The translations under genes and the position numbers were made by a program. The notes beneath the pieces were generated by a model that was not told where the DNA came from, made no database searches, and saw only the letters and a program-made list of their open reading frames with translations. Below are positions 12,101 to 21,229 of a DNA stretch of 36,786 nucleotides, piece after piece; the first letter of the stretch is position 1; every line of letters begins with the position of its first letter. Location of the stretch: positions 1-36,786 of the forward strand of contig JBBPTG010000238.1 in NCBI GenBank assembly GCA_038093975.1, in the 5' to 3' direction. This DNA is from Chalciporus piperatus. Lineage: Eukaryota > Basidiomycota > Agaricomycetes > Boletales > Boletaceae.

Positions 12101-13450
12101 AACCCGATCAATCCGCGGACGATGGAGAAGCCTCCACGGCTCGCCGAGAGTCACGGAGACATAAGGTTGCCGATGCACCCTCCAAGCGCTCAGATCGCAG
12201 GCGCACCGCCGACAGACCTGACGAATCTCTTGACGAGAGTGAAGCCGCTGAGGATGTTGATTCACATCTACGCAAGGAAGTCAAAGAACCTCCCAAGCGT
12301 GGAGGGAGGAAGCGTCCTGCTGGCGAGCAGGCTGTCAAACGCACTCGCGGGAAACGCCAGAAGTTGACTAGTTCAGAGATTGTCATCTCCTCGGACGAGG
12401 GCAACGGACCCGATGCTGGTGGTTGGTGTTCTCTTGCGCTGTTTTATTCTTGAATCCACTGATGCATTTGCCTCAGATACAAAAACCAAAGATGAACTAC
12501 CCAAAGGTAAGCATATTTCTCGTTATATTTTCTAACATTGATTGTTTTCAGAACGCCCCAAGCCCCGAATATTTAGGAGGCAAATACCTTCCGAGGGCGA
12601 GGATGTTTTATTTCAGAGCAAGATATCAGCCGAAGCCGCTAATCCTGCGGTGGTGGCAGCTCTTCAAAAGGATGTCGAGGGCCCTCCAGAGCCGATAAGT
12701 GCGCCTGGCTCACCATCCCCGAAACGTTCCCAGCTCCCCCACGCCTACGAGTCACACCACATCCAGCCATTCCACACGGACCAAACCCCCGACGCAGCCT
12801 CTTCGCCGATGTCTCAGCATCTTCCTATGTCTTCGCCTCCTGCACAAATGCCCAAGGGCTTTCACCCACTTCCCACGTATGAACAGCCTCTGTTGCCTCT
12901 GCGACCGCCGTTGCCCCCGCGACCTCCCGTGCCTTCGCGACCTCCCGTGCCTTCGCGACCTCCCGTGCCTTCGCGACCTCCCGTGCCTCCACAAACACTG
13001 GAGCTTCAGGATCCTGGTAGCCACGGAAACCACGCCCTTCTGCGCCAGCCCCAACCACACCCCCAGCGTTCATTGCCCAATTCCCACTTCCAGTCTGTGT
13101 ATAGTCAACAACCGCAATACGGTGGAGGTGGTAGCCAACACGTGGGCATGCGTCCCACTTCCATTGATCCTCGTCATGTCACCAACTTTCTTGACACCAT
13201 CCCCTATGGCCATGACAGCATGTACTCGCAGGACGAAGGCTACCACATTCATCAGGATCCGTACACTCGTGACCTTTCCCGCAGAGGTCCGGCTGACTTG
13301 GGGTGGCATCAGAACTCACACGAGGCGTACGGTGGTCAGTTTACTGACACTTATTCACAACATTCTGGCATGTCGTTTGATCTCCAAAATTCCCTTCCGA
13401 GACTTCCGGCGCCACCGCGGCCAGATGCGGATGATATCGATGATTCTTGA
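9159..13450 (+). CDS. large proline-rich nuclear-type protein, uncharacterised
   Basis: Exons 9159-10710, 10761-10927, 10978-11091, 11143-11207, 11259-11464, 11515-11763, 11810-12418, 12477-12506 and 12552-13450 join in frame to 1296 aa. Residues 1-435 are Pro/Ser-rich and disordered. About 439-690 form a first conserved-looking block with SNYWNTYQPYYKAHEDEER, whose W-x2-Y-x2-Y pattern faintly recalls an HMG box, followed by a CYRRFFAHHGDD segment. A second globular block (about 702-785) has FPWKSLLAFLASAGLVMEGY and MPGE. Then come Arg/Lys-rich stretches that look like nuclear signals (RVKRRRPP, KRTRGKRQK), and a Pro/Tyr/His-rich tail with PPVPSR repeats. I do not recognise a named family. 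The donor at 12419 (GTGGTT) is weak, so the 12418/12477 join is the least certain. Chromatin or DNA binding is inferred only from composition. Confidence 0.7.
12920..12991 (+). repeat. 18-bp coding tandem repeat (PPVPSR x4)
   Basis: Four copies of CGACCTCCCGTGCCTTCG in tandem within the last exon, in frame and nearly identical. They encode a proline-rich hexapeptide and probably vary in number between strains. Confidence 0.85.
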
Positions 13451-13600
13451 TTTTGTATCTTAGTCGTCATCTTGGAAACAATCTTCTTACATGTTTGAAT
13501 GCACATCTTGATCGAATCAGAGCCGTGCGTGATGATCCATCTGAACAACGATCGAGGAAGACACCCCTTATTAGGTCAATAACTTCGAAGCCCTCCCCTG

Positions 13601-13608
13601 TATATAAG
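13601..13608 (+). promoter_or_regulatory. TATA box of the viroplasmin-like gene
   Basis: TATATAAG in a C-rich context lies 53 bp upstream of the ATG at 13661 and only 150 bp after the stop of the preceding gene. Its spacing implies a short leader. Confidence 0.6.
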
Positions 13609-13660
13609 TTCCTCATGGGTGCCGCATTTCGCCCCCCTCGTATTTGCCTCCTCGTCTCTG

Positions 13661-14835
13661 ATGACCACCCCCCCGACATCCAGTCTTCCCGTTGACGATG
13701 AGCCGTCTGACTTGTGTGAGTGAACTTGCGAATATATCTCCTCACGCTAACTGGTTGACCAGTACTCCTTGTTCACCTGTTTCACTCGATGCAAGAATCG
13801 GCGGTAATATGTGCGCAAATTATCCAGACCATTGAAACGCCCTCGACGACCATGCCATCTATTGTCCTCAAAGAAGATGCTGACATATGTGGGTGATTTT
13901 TGTTTGTGGTAGGACAGATTCCCTCAAACTGATTGTTTGCCTAGTAAGAACATTGGACATCATTCGGACCATGCTCACGGCTCTCGATAAATGCAAGAAT
14001 TTGGTCGACTTCACCTTCGCTCGCTCATTGGCTCTCCCCCCTCCATCTACCAACGGGCCACTACCTAACGGACTCGGACCTCTACCATCACCCCCAACCT
14101 CTCCGTTGAATACTCCCGCTCTGCCGTTCAGCAAGAACGGTCCTATTCACGAGCTCGACTACGAGGACGATCGCATGCGCCACTTGTATAAGGACTTCAT
14201 GTACGAGGTTCCCAACGACGAAGATAAAGGTCGAATTTACCTCGTGACAAAGGGGCGTCGTGTTGGCATCTTTTGCGGCTGGTAAGCCTGTGTATCCTTT
14301 AATGCTAGTAGTTATTATTTACAGATGGGATTAGGGAAAAAACTGCGCCAAATGTGCTAGGTGTCAAATCTGCTTGTTACTCGAAGGTGCCATCAACAGA
14401 TGCCGCCATCGAGATGCTGAAGTCTGCAGTGGACCGTGCCGAAGCGGAGTGGCTCGAATGCTACTCCTCTCCTACTTGGGAAGGTAAATCTGGGCCCCTT
14501 CAGGAGTTCAGAGCACGCCTCGCCTGCCCAGACGATCGCTACCAGCACATGTATAATGGTTTTATCTTCGATGCGCCCCTGGAGGATGAGACCGGCCGAG
14601 TCTACCTTGTGACGAAGGGTCGCCGTGTCGGCATTTTTCGTACATGGTAAGTCGCTACATCCCCACACTGATCTACTACTAACTTGAAACTCGTTAATCC
14701 AGGGCGAAAGTTGCTCCACATGTCGTTGGCATCCACTGTGCCTGCTACTCACGGATCCCGTCCGTGGACCTAGCCATGACATTGATGATGCATGCAGTGG
14801 ATCGGGGAGAGGCGGAGTGGGTCCCTTCGCTGTAA
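13661..14835 (+). CDS. protein with two tandem RNase H1 N-terminal (viroplasmin-like) domains
   Basis: Exons 13661-13715, 13763-13888, 13945-14281, 14335-14646 and 14703-14835 join in frame to 320 aa. An N-terminal helical part and a Pro-rich linker (about 95-125) precede two copies of the same domain. Copy 1 has GRIYLVTKGRRVGIFCGW then NVLGVKSACYS; copy 2 has GRVYLVTKGRRVGIFRTW then HVVGIHCACYS. Each ends in AVDRxEAEW. The G-R-x-V-G-I-F-x-x-W and cysteine/tyrosine pattern is that of the RNase H1 N-terminal, or caulimovirus viroplasmin, domain, known to bind RNA-DNA hybrids or dsRNA. No RNase H catalytic domain follows. Both copies carry an intron splitting the same Trp codon (TG|G, at W173 and W277), so the duplication included the intron. 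Confidence 0.75.
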
Positions 14836-15319
14836 ACTACATTGGATATGTCATCTAGCCCGATCTATACTCAAAATTTATTTCTTGTTCGAGTTGTGCA
14901 CCGGCAACTGTGAGACTTGAAGACGATGTCGGCAACGGTTCTTCTTGATCGCGCTTCATCATGATGGTCCTGCTCCTTCTTGAGTCCGGTGACAAATCTC
15001 TGTGCAAAGACCGATGATTCAAAATCACAGTGCTTCTGAACTTCACAGCCAATCTCCTCGAGCTAACCCGCCACTAATCCGACTTCTTACTAGATTGCCC
15101 TGATGCATCCGGCGAGGCTCCGCAGAGGCGCAAGAGGCACTCGATCTCAAACTTGAAGGGCCCCATCACAATGGTAAGCTTCTCTTACAATCATTTAGTA
15201 TAGAATCCTTCTAGAAATCGGGCGTCTGATCTCTGATCTCCGCTCCTATGGTTCACAGAAGTATTAAATGGTGTGCCGCGCCTGCCTTTCCACCACGATT
15301 ACCACCCAGTCCCACCGGT
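14836..15319. other. intergenic with an unresolved exon-like segment
   Basis: No confident gene. A 77-nt segment at 15097-15173 is bounded on the plus strand by CTTACTAG (acceptor-like) and GTAAGC (donor-like) and reads ...PQRRKRHSISNLKGPITM. On the minus strand the same segment reads as a start, MGPFKFEIECLLRLC, with a GTAAGA donor next to it, and it could run into an open stretch at 15052-14855. The two readings exclude each other and neither is proven. Confidence 0.3.
15262..15268 (+). promoter_or_regulatory. TATA-like element of the 158-aa gene
   Basis: TATTAAA lies 58 bp before the ATG at 15320, a spacing close to that of the TATA box of the preceding gene. Confidence 0.35.
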
Positions 15320-15944
15320 ATGATGTCGTCCACTCAGCCCAACCAACCCGACAATGCAGAAGGAGAGCCACAAGTCCTTCACCTCAGCGTTCCATCGGCT
15401 GCCGTACTGCGGGCATGCAATATCGGGTTCTATCAGGCGCAAGGTGTTGAAATGGTGTGAAGTATTCGCCACTTGCTGATGTTAGTGCTGACGAGGTGGT
15501 CACGATAAGGAATTCCGGCTGCGTATTCAACCAAGGCAAAGGCCCAGCGAACACAGCATTACGATTTCGTCCGACGATATCATCGTAGACCCCTTGGAGG
15601 ACGCGAAGCCCGAGGATGGTGTTGCCGCTGATTCCGAAGCCACCTACAACACGGAAACGCATGTAAGTAAACTTGCGTTTCTTTCCTCTGTCCCAAAACT
15701 CACTCAGCAGTCACTGGCACAGACCACCACTGGTGAGGCCGCTGCTGACGGGAACACATCCTCAGAGACTATGACACGTGTAAGCGAGTGTTCAGTTCTC
15801 ATTTCCAAACCAAGTACATTGATTTAATAGACTCGTTCCGGAGGAAGGACTCGAGCGATAGCGCGTTCGCGCGAGACACGGTCCCCAACAGCCGGACCCA
15901 GTGCCCGCAGTCTCGGAAAGCGTCGTAGGATGTCGAGGGATTAG
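15320..15944 (+). CDS. small uncharacterised protein with basic C-terminus
   Basis: Exons 15320-15443, 15496-15662, 15708-15779 and 15831-15944 join in frame to 158 aa, with introns of 45-52 bp and GTAAGT/GTAAGC donors in two of three. The middle is acidic and Thr/Ser-rich (SSDDIIVDPLEDAKPEDG). The last exon is Arg-rich and ends GKRRRMSRD, a likely nuclear signal. A double ATG (15320, 15323) gives the start; the frame is also open back to 15248. No family recognised. It lies just inside the terminal-like repeat at 16449, so it would be the last cargo gene if that repeat marks an element end. Confidence 0.6.
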
Positions 15945-16448
15945 TTCAAGTTGGCATGCTCGCTCCAAATCTTACCATGTATCTTGGCTATCACAATAAA
16001 GCTTGATTCAACATGTCTCTGGCACACACATGAGTGAATACTGTTAGCTAGCATACTAAAAGTGATGGAAAAGCGAGGGGAAAATCCCCCGACACGACAC
16101 AAGCCAATAGTACAGCCGCGTGCGGCGAAGGAAGACGTGCACAGCATGTAAATTTTCGCAACATATCGAAACATAGATAGGTATCATTTGAATGTTACGG
16201 AGGCTCTGGCAGCTGATGAGGCGGAGGTGCACCTACATTGTCCCACAGAGGCTTCAAACTACTACACAATTCAAGTAGCAAAGATATATCTAGGAGGCCT
16301 GGCAGAGCCTCCTGAAGGATGCTCGAAGACAACTCGAAGAGGTCATGCTACTATATTCGGACTATAGGTGAGGCGAGAGAGGGATGTCTAGCCTTACAGG
16401 ACATATACACTCCACTTAATAAACCACCCTCAAAGGTCCTAATCACCT
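15945..16448. other. intergenic with subterminal-type repeats
   Basis: No gene seen. Between about 16200 and 16385 the words GGAGGC, GAGGC and GAGGT recur (for example 16200, 16220, 16253, 16292, 16312, 16339 and 16369), matching the CCTC-rich repeats of the left end in inverted sense. AGGAGGCCTGGCAGAGCCTCCT at 16291-16312 is an imperfect palindrome. Confidence 0.4.
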
Positions 16449-16470
16449 CCGAAAAGTGCTGCCTAAGGTG
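16449..16470 (-). repeat. terminal-repeat-like sequence, right-facing end
   Basis: CCGAAAAGTGCTGCCTAAGGTG matches 27588-27609 at 21 of 22 bases and is the inverse of the 3025 repeat. Together with the GAGGC repeats to its left it looks like the right end of a transposon whose left end is at 3025. It stops 35 bp before the ATG of the next gene, so it may also supply that gene's promoter region. Confidence 0.5.
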
Positions 16471-16504
16471 CACAGGTATCAGTCGCAACACCACCAAAAC
16501 CCGA

Positions 16505-18245
16505 ATGCCAGTGACGAACTCAGCGAAGACGAGAAATGGCAATACCAATGGCAATCCCAACAACGACACCGCTGACAAGGAGTCCGATGAGGGAGCAGAG
16601 ATCGCCGCTCGTGTAACGGAAGCACGGAAGAAGAAGAAGAGACCTTATGATGAATCAGATCAAGATGACGACACATATCCAGTGGTCATTCAAGTTCAAA
16701 ACGATGCCGTCTCTCAGGCTCGAGCGAAGAAAAGGAAGCTCAACAATGAATCCGCTTCTGATCGACAATGGTCCCGCCCTGACCATTCTGACCTAGACTC
16801 AGTAGTACCTCCAAGGTTGTTGATCAGGCGGCCTGTGGATGGAGACGACCGTGTCAAGGCTTTGGCGAAGCCTAGTTCTGTAGGTCTACTATCTGGGTCA
16901 CTTCCGACGCATGTTGTCTCATTAACCAGGATTCGCACAAGGGAAAAAAAAGGGCACTGCCAGTGCAAGATAGTATTGAGGATGCCGGGAATCATGGTGG
17001 AGCAGGGAAGCCTGAGGTAAGTCGTAGTCGTACAGTTGTTGTTGCGTTGATGAAGTTCCGGGTCTCGCAATTCCTGCTGAATCAATTTAGGTTGATGACC
17101 GAGAAAAGGTCCATATTGTTGGCCTTACGACTAGCGAAGATGAGTTGGACGATACCGGAACTCTTGTCCGTTGTCCGGGTTACAGATGCAAGGATCGCAT
17201 CCCAGCTACGAGTGATTCTTCACCCGAGCTCGTTCTCGCGGTCAGGGATTACCTAGCAGTTCGACGACGACAAGGTCGTGATGCTGCATACACGGTGCGC
17301 TTCGCTAATGAAGTTTGTGTTCTGATTACGCGAAACAAAAAGTGGCGGGATATGGTGCAGGGAGGGTTGCAAAGGGGCTGGCCAGTGACTTCTGTGGACT
17401 TCAAGGGAATTCCTCGCCGCATCGTGGCAATGTTCGACCACCTCGAACGACTTACGAACGACCCGATTTTCCGAGAAGCATCATCTTGTGTTTGGGGCGG
17501 TTTCGAAGGTGACCTTGACGTCGACCACTTGACAATCGAGCGATTTGCCACCATCAAACCATCAAAGATTCTGCCGTCCAGCAAGACTGCAGAAGGCGCT
17601 CGCGTCGGATAGTGAGTAATTGAATCGCGTCTTGATCGTATCCGAGTCGTGCACTCAAAATCGGCCAGCTACGGACTCAAAGGTGCATCAGTCATCCAGC
17701 ATACCCTCATCGGCCTTTTTCCTGTGAATGCGACTCCAGACGATGGATTCAAGCCTCTGTCGCACGCGCAGTTCCTCAAGTTCTTTTTGGTCCCTCACGT
17801 CGCAGCTGCGCTAATTGCACAGGATCTGAACAACACCACGCTCACCAATGGATACAACTGCATGACGCTCAGCAGTGATATAGGCGAGTTACAATACCCG
17901 GTGTTCGACGAAGACGAAGAATTAGAGGAGATCTACCGCACCAATATGATTCTTTTCAAGAGATTCGGTCGTAAATCCACCTCGGACGATGTTCAGCAGC
18001 CTCGGTTCATTCCAACCCAAGACGACGTAGAGCATGCAGCAAATCTACTGCTCCGGTTGAAGCATGGGCCCAGTCCAGGACAGGTGCATCTCATTATTTG
18101 CTCGGCGAAGGCGATTACTCAATGTATAAAGGCTCGCCCGGCGCCACGAATCATCCAACGACCTAAACCGGCCCAGCCGCAGGCTGAAGCTGGTCCCAGC
18201 AAACTGCCCGACACTGTGGCCGCTCCCGGAGATGCTATGGTCTAG
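16505..18245 (+). CDS. uncharacterised 519-aa basidiomycete-type protein
   Basis: Exons 16505-16879, 16930-17016, 17091-17611 and 17669-18245 join in frame. Residues 1-200 are charged and disordered, with basic clusters (EARKKKKRPYDE, AKKRKLNN) that look like nuclear signals. From about 155 a globular part begins with a short Cys pair (LVRCPGYRCKDRIP). It continues through a helical region with RGWPVTSVDFKGIPRR and CVWGGFEGDL, then YYGLKGASVIQHTLIGLF and FLKFFLVPHVAAALIAQDL. This arrangement is familiar to me from unnamed proteins of agaricomycetes, but I know no function. The exon 3 to 4 junction completes a Tyr codon (TA|C) across a 57-bp intron. The stop at 18243-18245 may not be the real end (see 18302-18586). 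Confidence 0.65.
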
Positions 18246-18301
18246 TTCTACTAGTAAAGCATTGTTCCGTGCAACGTTGACTGACAGGAACTTGAAAATA
18301 G

Positions 18302-18586
18302 GCCAACCATATCCCAAACGCGCATGACGCTGACACCAAGCTGAAGAATGGTTCCAAGACGAAAGCAGGAAAGCGGCGTAGCAGTGAAGGAAAACCTGGC
18401 AATGTTTGCCCTGGCAGCTACTCTTGGTCGCTCTTACTGACCTTTGACGGGCAAACGCCTAGCTTCGCCCACTCAATAATCATAACACTCGCTCGAAGAA
18501 CCGCATCACAACCAAAGCGAACCCTTGAAGGATGGCCTATCCCTCGATGCACAGTGGACTCGACCCTTAACAATCGGACCCCATAG
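18302..18586 (+). other. possible alternative last exon of the 519-aa gene
   Basis: After ATG|GTCTAG (18237-18245) lies intron-like sequence with a good branch-site word (TTGACTGAC) and an acceptor AAAATAG ending at 18301. The following frame, in phase with the upstream exon, stays open to TAG at 18584-18586 and encodes a basic KTKAGKRRSSEGKPG segment. Splicing would skip the TAG at 18243-18245. The donor GTCTAG is poor, so this is a candidate only. Confidence 0.3.
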
Positions 18587-19185
18587 ACGCAACTCACCAA
18601 CGAACCTCGGAACCGATCTGCTAGCGGTGTTCGTTTCAATCCTAATGACTGACCATGTTCTTCTTTTATTCGCACCACTCGCGGATTTTGATCGTCTTCT
18701 TACACTGTATGAGTACGATATTTGACCACCTTCCTGTTCCAGTGGATGTATCCTTTGTGCTTACTTGTAACTCGTACTTGGCCCATGCTAATACCCACTA
18801 AACTGGTGTTCGCGGATCTAGATTTGACTGCCATGAAAGCTGTAAGAAACTGTAGTGGACGTGATATATCGTTGACGAGCGTGCTTAAGATCAGCCCATA
18901 CTACACAATTTTAATGTGCCCTGCGCACCACAAATGGGCCCCTTCGTCATTTATTTCTAGTAGCGAAAACCTCCATTCAGTGACAAGGGTCGTCACTGAA
19001 TATTAGTCTTTGTCAATTATCATGAGTGCGTGCGGCGATTGATTCATAGCGATCCGGGAGCTGTTGATGAATGACTTTACTTCCCTCAGTGACCAGCTTC
19101 TATCCCAGCCACTTGGGCTTGTTATATGTTCTAACTATATATGAAGGGTGTTTGGGTATGTACTCTATAGACCCATACCCTCAAT
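18587..19185. other. intergenic, nothing recognised
   Basis: AT-richer sequence with no open frame that reads like protein and no RNA gene seen. It lies between the 519-aa gene and a repeat-rich block. Confidence 0.4.
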
Positions 19186-19420
19186 ATGTCAAAAATGCGG
19201 TTATGTTTTTGTTTTCTCCCCCTATACTGGTATATTCCCTTACAGGGGCTTTCAAAACATCAAATAAGCGGTGGGAATAATCTAATATAGTACATATAGG
19301 ATGTCTCTACCTTCTGATCATGTATACAGGCAGGGAAAGCAGCTGAACTGAAGGGGGAAGCCTGTAAAACATATAATCTAGGAGGTTTCCAATATGGGCA
19401 CTGATGTCATGCTTCTTTTC
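19186..19420. repeat. diverged dispersed repeat, copy A
   Basis: Shares an ordered series of words with 27055-27290: TCAAAAATGCG, a T-rich TTTTTGTTTTCT-type run, AAGC(G/A)GT(T)GG, GGCAGGGAA and a G-rich tract. The two copies are strongly diverged and flank the copia element at a distance on either side. The family is unknown. Confidence 0.35.
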
Positions 19421-19429
19421 TGTGCCTGG

Positions 19430-19560
19430 GACCCTGGAATGCTTATGTAACTAAAAAAGCGGACCAGCCAAATGCATTGCAAGAGATGTTGCATTAAATT
19501 TTCCCTGGGATGCTTATGTAATCAAAAATGCGGACTTACATTGTATTGCAATAGGAAGGC
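19430..19560. repeat. two-copy tandem repeat of about 75 bp
   Basis: CTGG(A/G)ATGCTTATGTAA followed by CAAAAATGCGGAC-like sequence and TTGCAA occurs twice (about 19433 and 19507). The same AAAATGCGGAC word appears in copies A and B of the dispersed repeat, so this may be part of that family. It lies directly downstream of the broken nuclease gene. Confidence 0.5.
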
Positions 19561-19612
19561 AAAATGGCTAGGGAGTGAAGTACAGTGAATTTTGCAACAC
19601 AGAGGACAATGA

Positions 19613-20651
19613 CTACAGGGATTGATGCAACAGGACTCCAGGATGTGGTGCCAGATCATCGACATTTTTGCTAGTGGCTGCACGGAGAAGGTCATCTCCA
19701 AGGCCATATTTTGCAGCACCGAGTGCGGTTCGCCAACCGCAGCCGGGGAGACCAGGCTAAGGGCCATTAGTCGAGTTCAACCGTGCAAAAACGACCGACA
19801 AACATGATAGTCACCGCCACACAAAAGTGCCATCAAGAGAAGACCACCACGGCTGAGCTGAACATCATGATGTACGTGAACATCCGTGGAGGAATAGCAA
19901 ACCACCCCATCATCAGTTTCTTTGTCACTATTGGATCGAGTCAATAACGATTAGGAACAAGAGACTCCTCCCTTCTCACCTTCGAATGACCGTCTCAGCC
20001 CCGAACACCACCACATCGCTATCTTCTGTTAAGACTGCATCGACGATGCCATTCCTGTTGAGTTTCGCCAGCTCTGCCTCAGCTTCACCAGGGGCCTGAA
20101 AGGCAGTGTCATTCGTACAGTCATCAAACATGAACAGGCTGGCCGACCGTATACGAAGGGAATCCAAAGGCGTCAGCAATGTTGGTCAACCTTTCTGTCA
20201 GCCACGGCGGGCGGGCGATGACATGCTTTCCCCGTTTGAGAGGCGGTCGCTGTGGTCCATCGAAAACAAGGATGACGTCGACAAGATTGTTGTGGAGACG
20301 AGCGAGCTTATAGAAAAGTGTACGAAGCTCTGGATTCTCGCCAGATTGGGCATGCCCTGCATGGAAGGCGTGTTGACACTGGGCCATCCAGAGGCTGTCG
20401 AAGTTGTGTTCGCCCCTTGTAAGCACCCTCTTGTGGTACCCCTTGAGATGCACCGACGAACTTACTTTGCGTCTACCCCGATAATGTACTTTCGCTGATG
20501 CTTGATGTGCGCTTCTCGCAGCGCATACCCTGTCGTAAGCTCCAGGAGTGATTGCTTGGATGCAACGGGATTGAGCGCCTGAAGATTAAAATCAATATTA
20601 TATATATAATGAACGGCTACCACGTACTTTCCAAAGGTCCTCGACACCCAT
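19613..20651 (-). pseudogene. truncated XPG/GEN1-like structure-specific nuclease
   Basis: Exons 20651-20628, 20578-20466, 20394-20148, 20095-19980, 19927-19804 and 19756-19613 join in frame to 255 aa, starting MGVEDLWK. XPG-N, XPG-I and the start of the H3TH region are clear. The metal-binding acids of the family are all present: D44 (IGVDA), D91 (VFDGPQRPP), E132/E134 (APGEAEAE), D153/D155 (TEDSDVVVFG) and D206 (CGGDY), followed by GLPGCG. The family cuts flaps or Holliday junctions in the nucleus. Full-length relatives are far longer; this one stops at 19615-19613, soon after GLPGCG, and repeats follow. The donor after T128 (GTCGGC) is off-consensus. The most likely reading is a gene cut by rearrangement; a short functional paralogue cannot be excluded. 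Confidence 0.72.
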
Positions 20652-20924
20652 CGTGTTGGTGAATCCAGAGGTGGAGAGGTAAGCCCCCTTTAATGGCCCC
20701 TCAAGCCCTTTTGATGCCAAATTTGTCACTCCAAATATATTGTTGACCTGGGCAAGTAGACAGTGGTCAGCGACAGGTAAAAAAAACCACTCAGTGGCTC
20801 CGAGACTAACAAGTACAGACCCGTTCATTCAGAATTCTATCATGTCCGGATCAAGACTATATAGTACAGCGTACCCGATCGCATGCAGGTGTCAACGAAC
20901 GGGATGCTCTGACGAGCATATACC
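20652..20924. other. upstream region of the nuclease gene up to the copia LTR
   Basis: Contains the presumed minus-strand 5' leader of the nuclease fragment. The frame is open upstream of its ATG to about 20828, but the sequence before MGVEDLWK does not look like family sequence. A TATATA-like word on the plus strand (20866-20873) is the only other thing seen. Confidence 0.4.
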
Positions 20925-21163
20925 TGTTGAACTGGTGTCATCCTAAGCCATAAGGCTATGGACTACCAGAGCAGCATACTGCGTAGACACAAAGGGAGTT
21001 TGTGCTCGCTCACCTGATTGCAACGTTGTGGTTGTGGTTAAAGAGTTATATTAACTCAGATCGACTGAGTTTGAATATATAAGTGTACAGTGGTGATTAC
21101 CTAATCAACTATCGTTTATGGAAACGTAGTGAACTATACACTATGAGCGTAATACGTTCAACA
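20925..21163 (-). repeat. copia 3' LTR
   Basis: Starts TGTTGAAC and ends GTTCAACA, a perfect 8-bp terminal inverted repeat. It differs from the other LTR near 20939-20943 (three bases) and at one base in GAGTTATATTAAC. A TATATA word near 21078 on the minus strand is the likely TATA region. Confidence 0.95.
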
Positions 21164-21178
21164 CTCCCCCATGCTTAG
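21164..21178 (-). other. polypurine tract of the copia element
   Basis: On the element strand, AAGCATGGGGGAG directly precedes the 3' LTR, the expected place and composition for the plus-strand primer. Confidence 0.6.
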
Positions 21179-21229
21179 TGTACGCTAGTATATGCGAGCA
21201 TAGTAAGAATGTATATTCATGCGCACAAA

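Noticed and set aside
12752..13073. Minus-strand frames opposite the proline-rich exon (RSRRHG repeats)
   Set aside because: They are mirror readings of the 18-bp coding repeat; the plus-strand frame is supported by splicing phase across nine exons.
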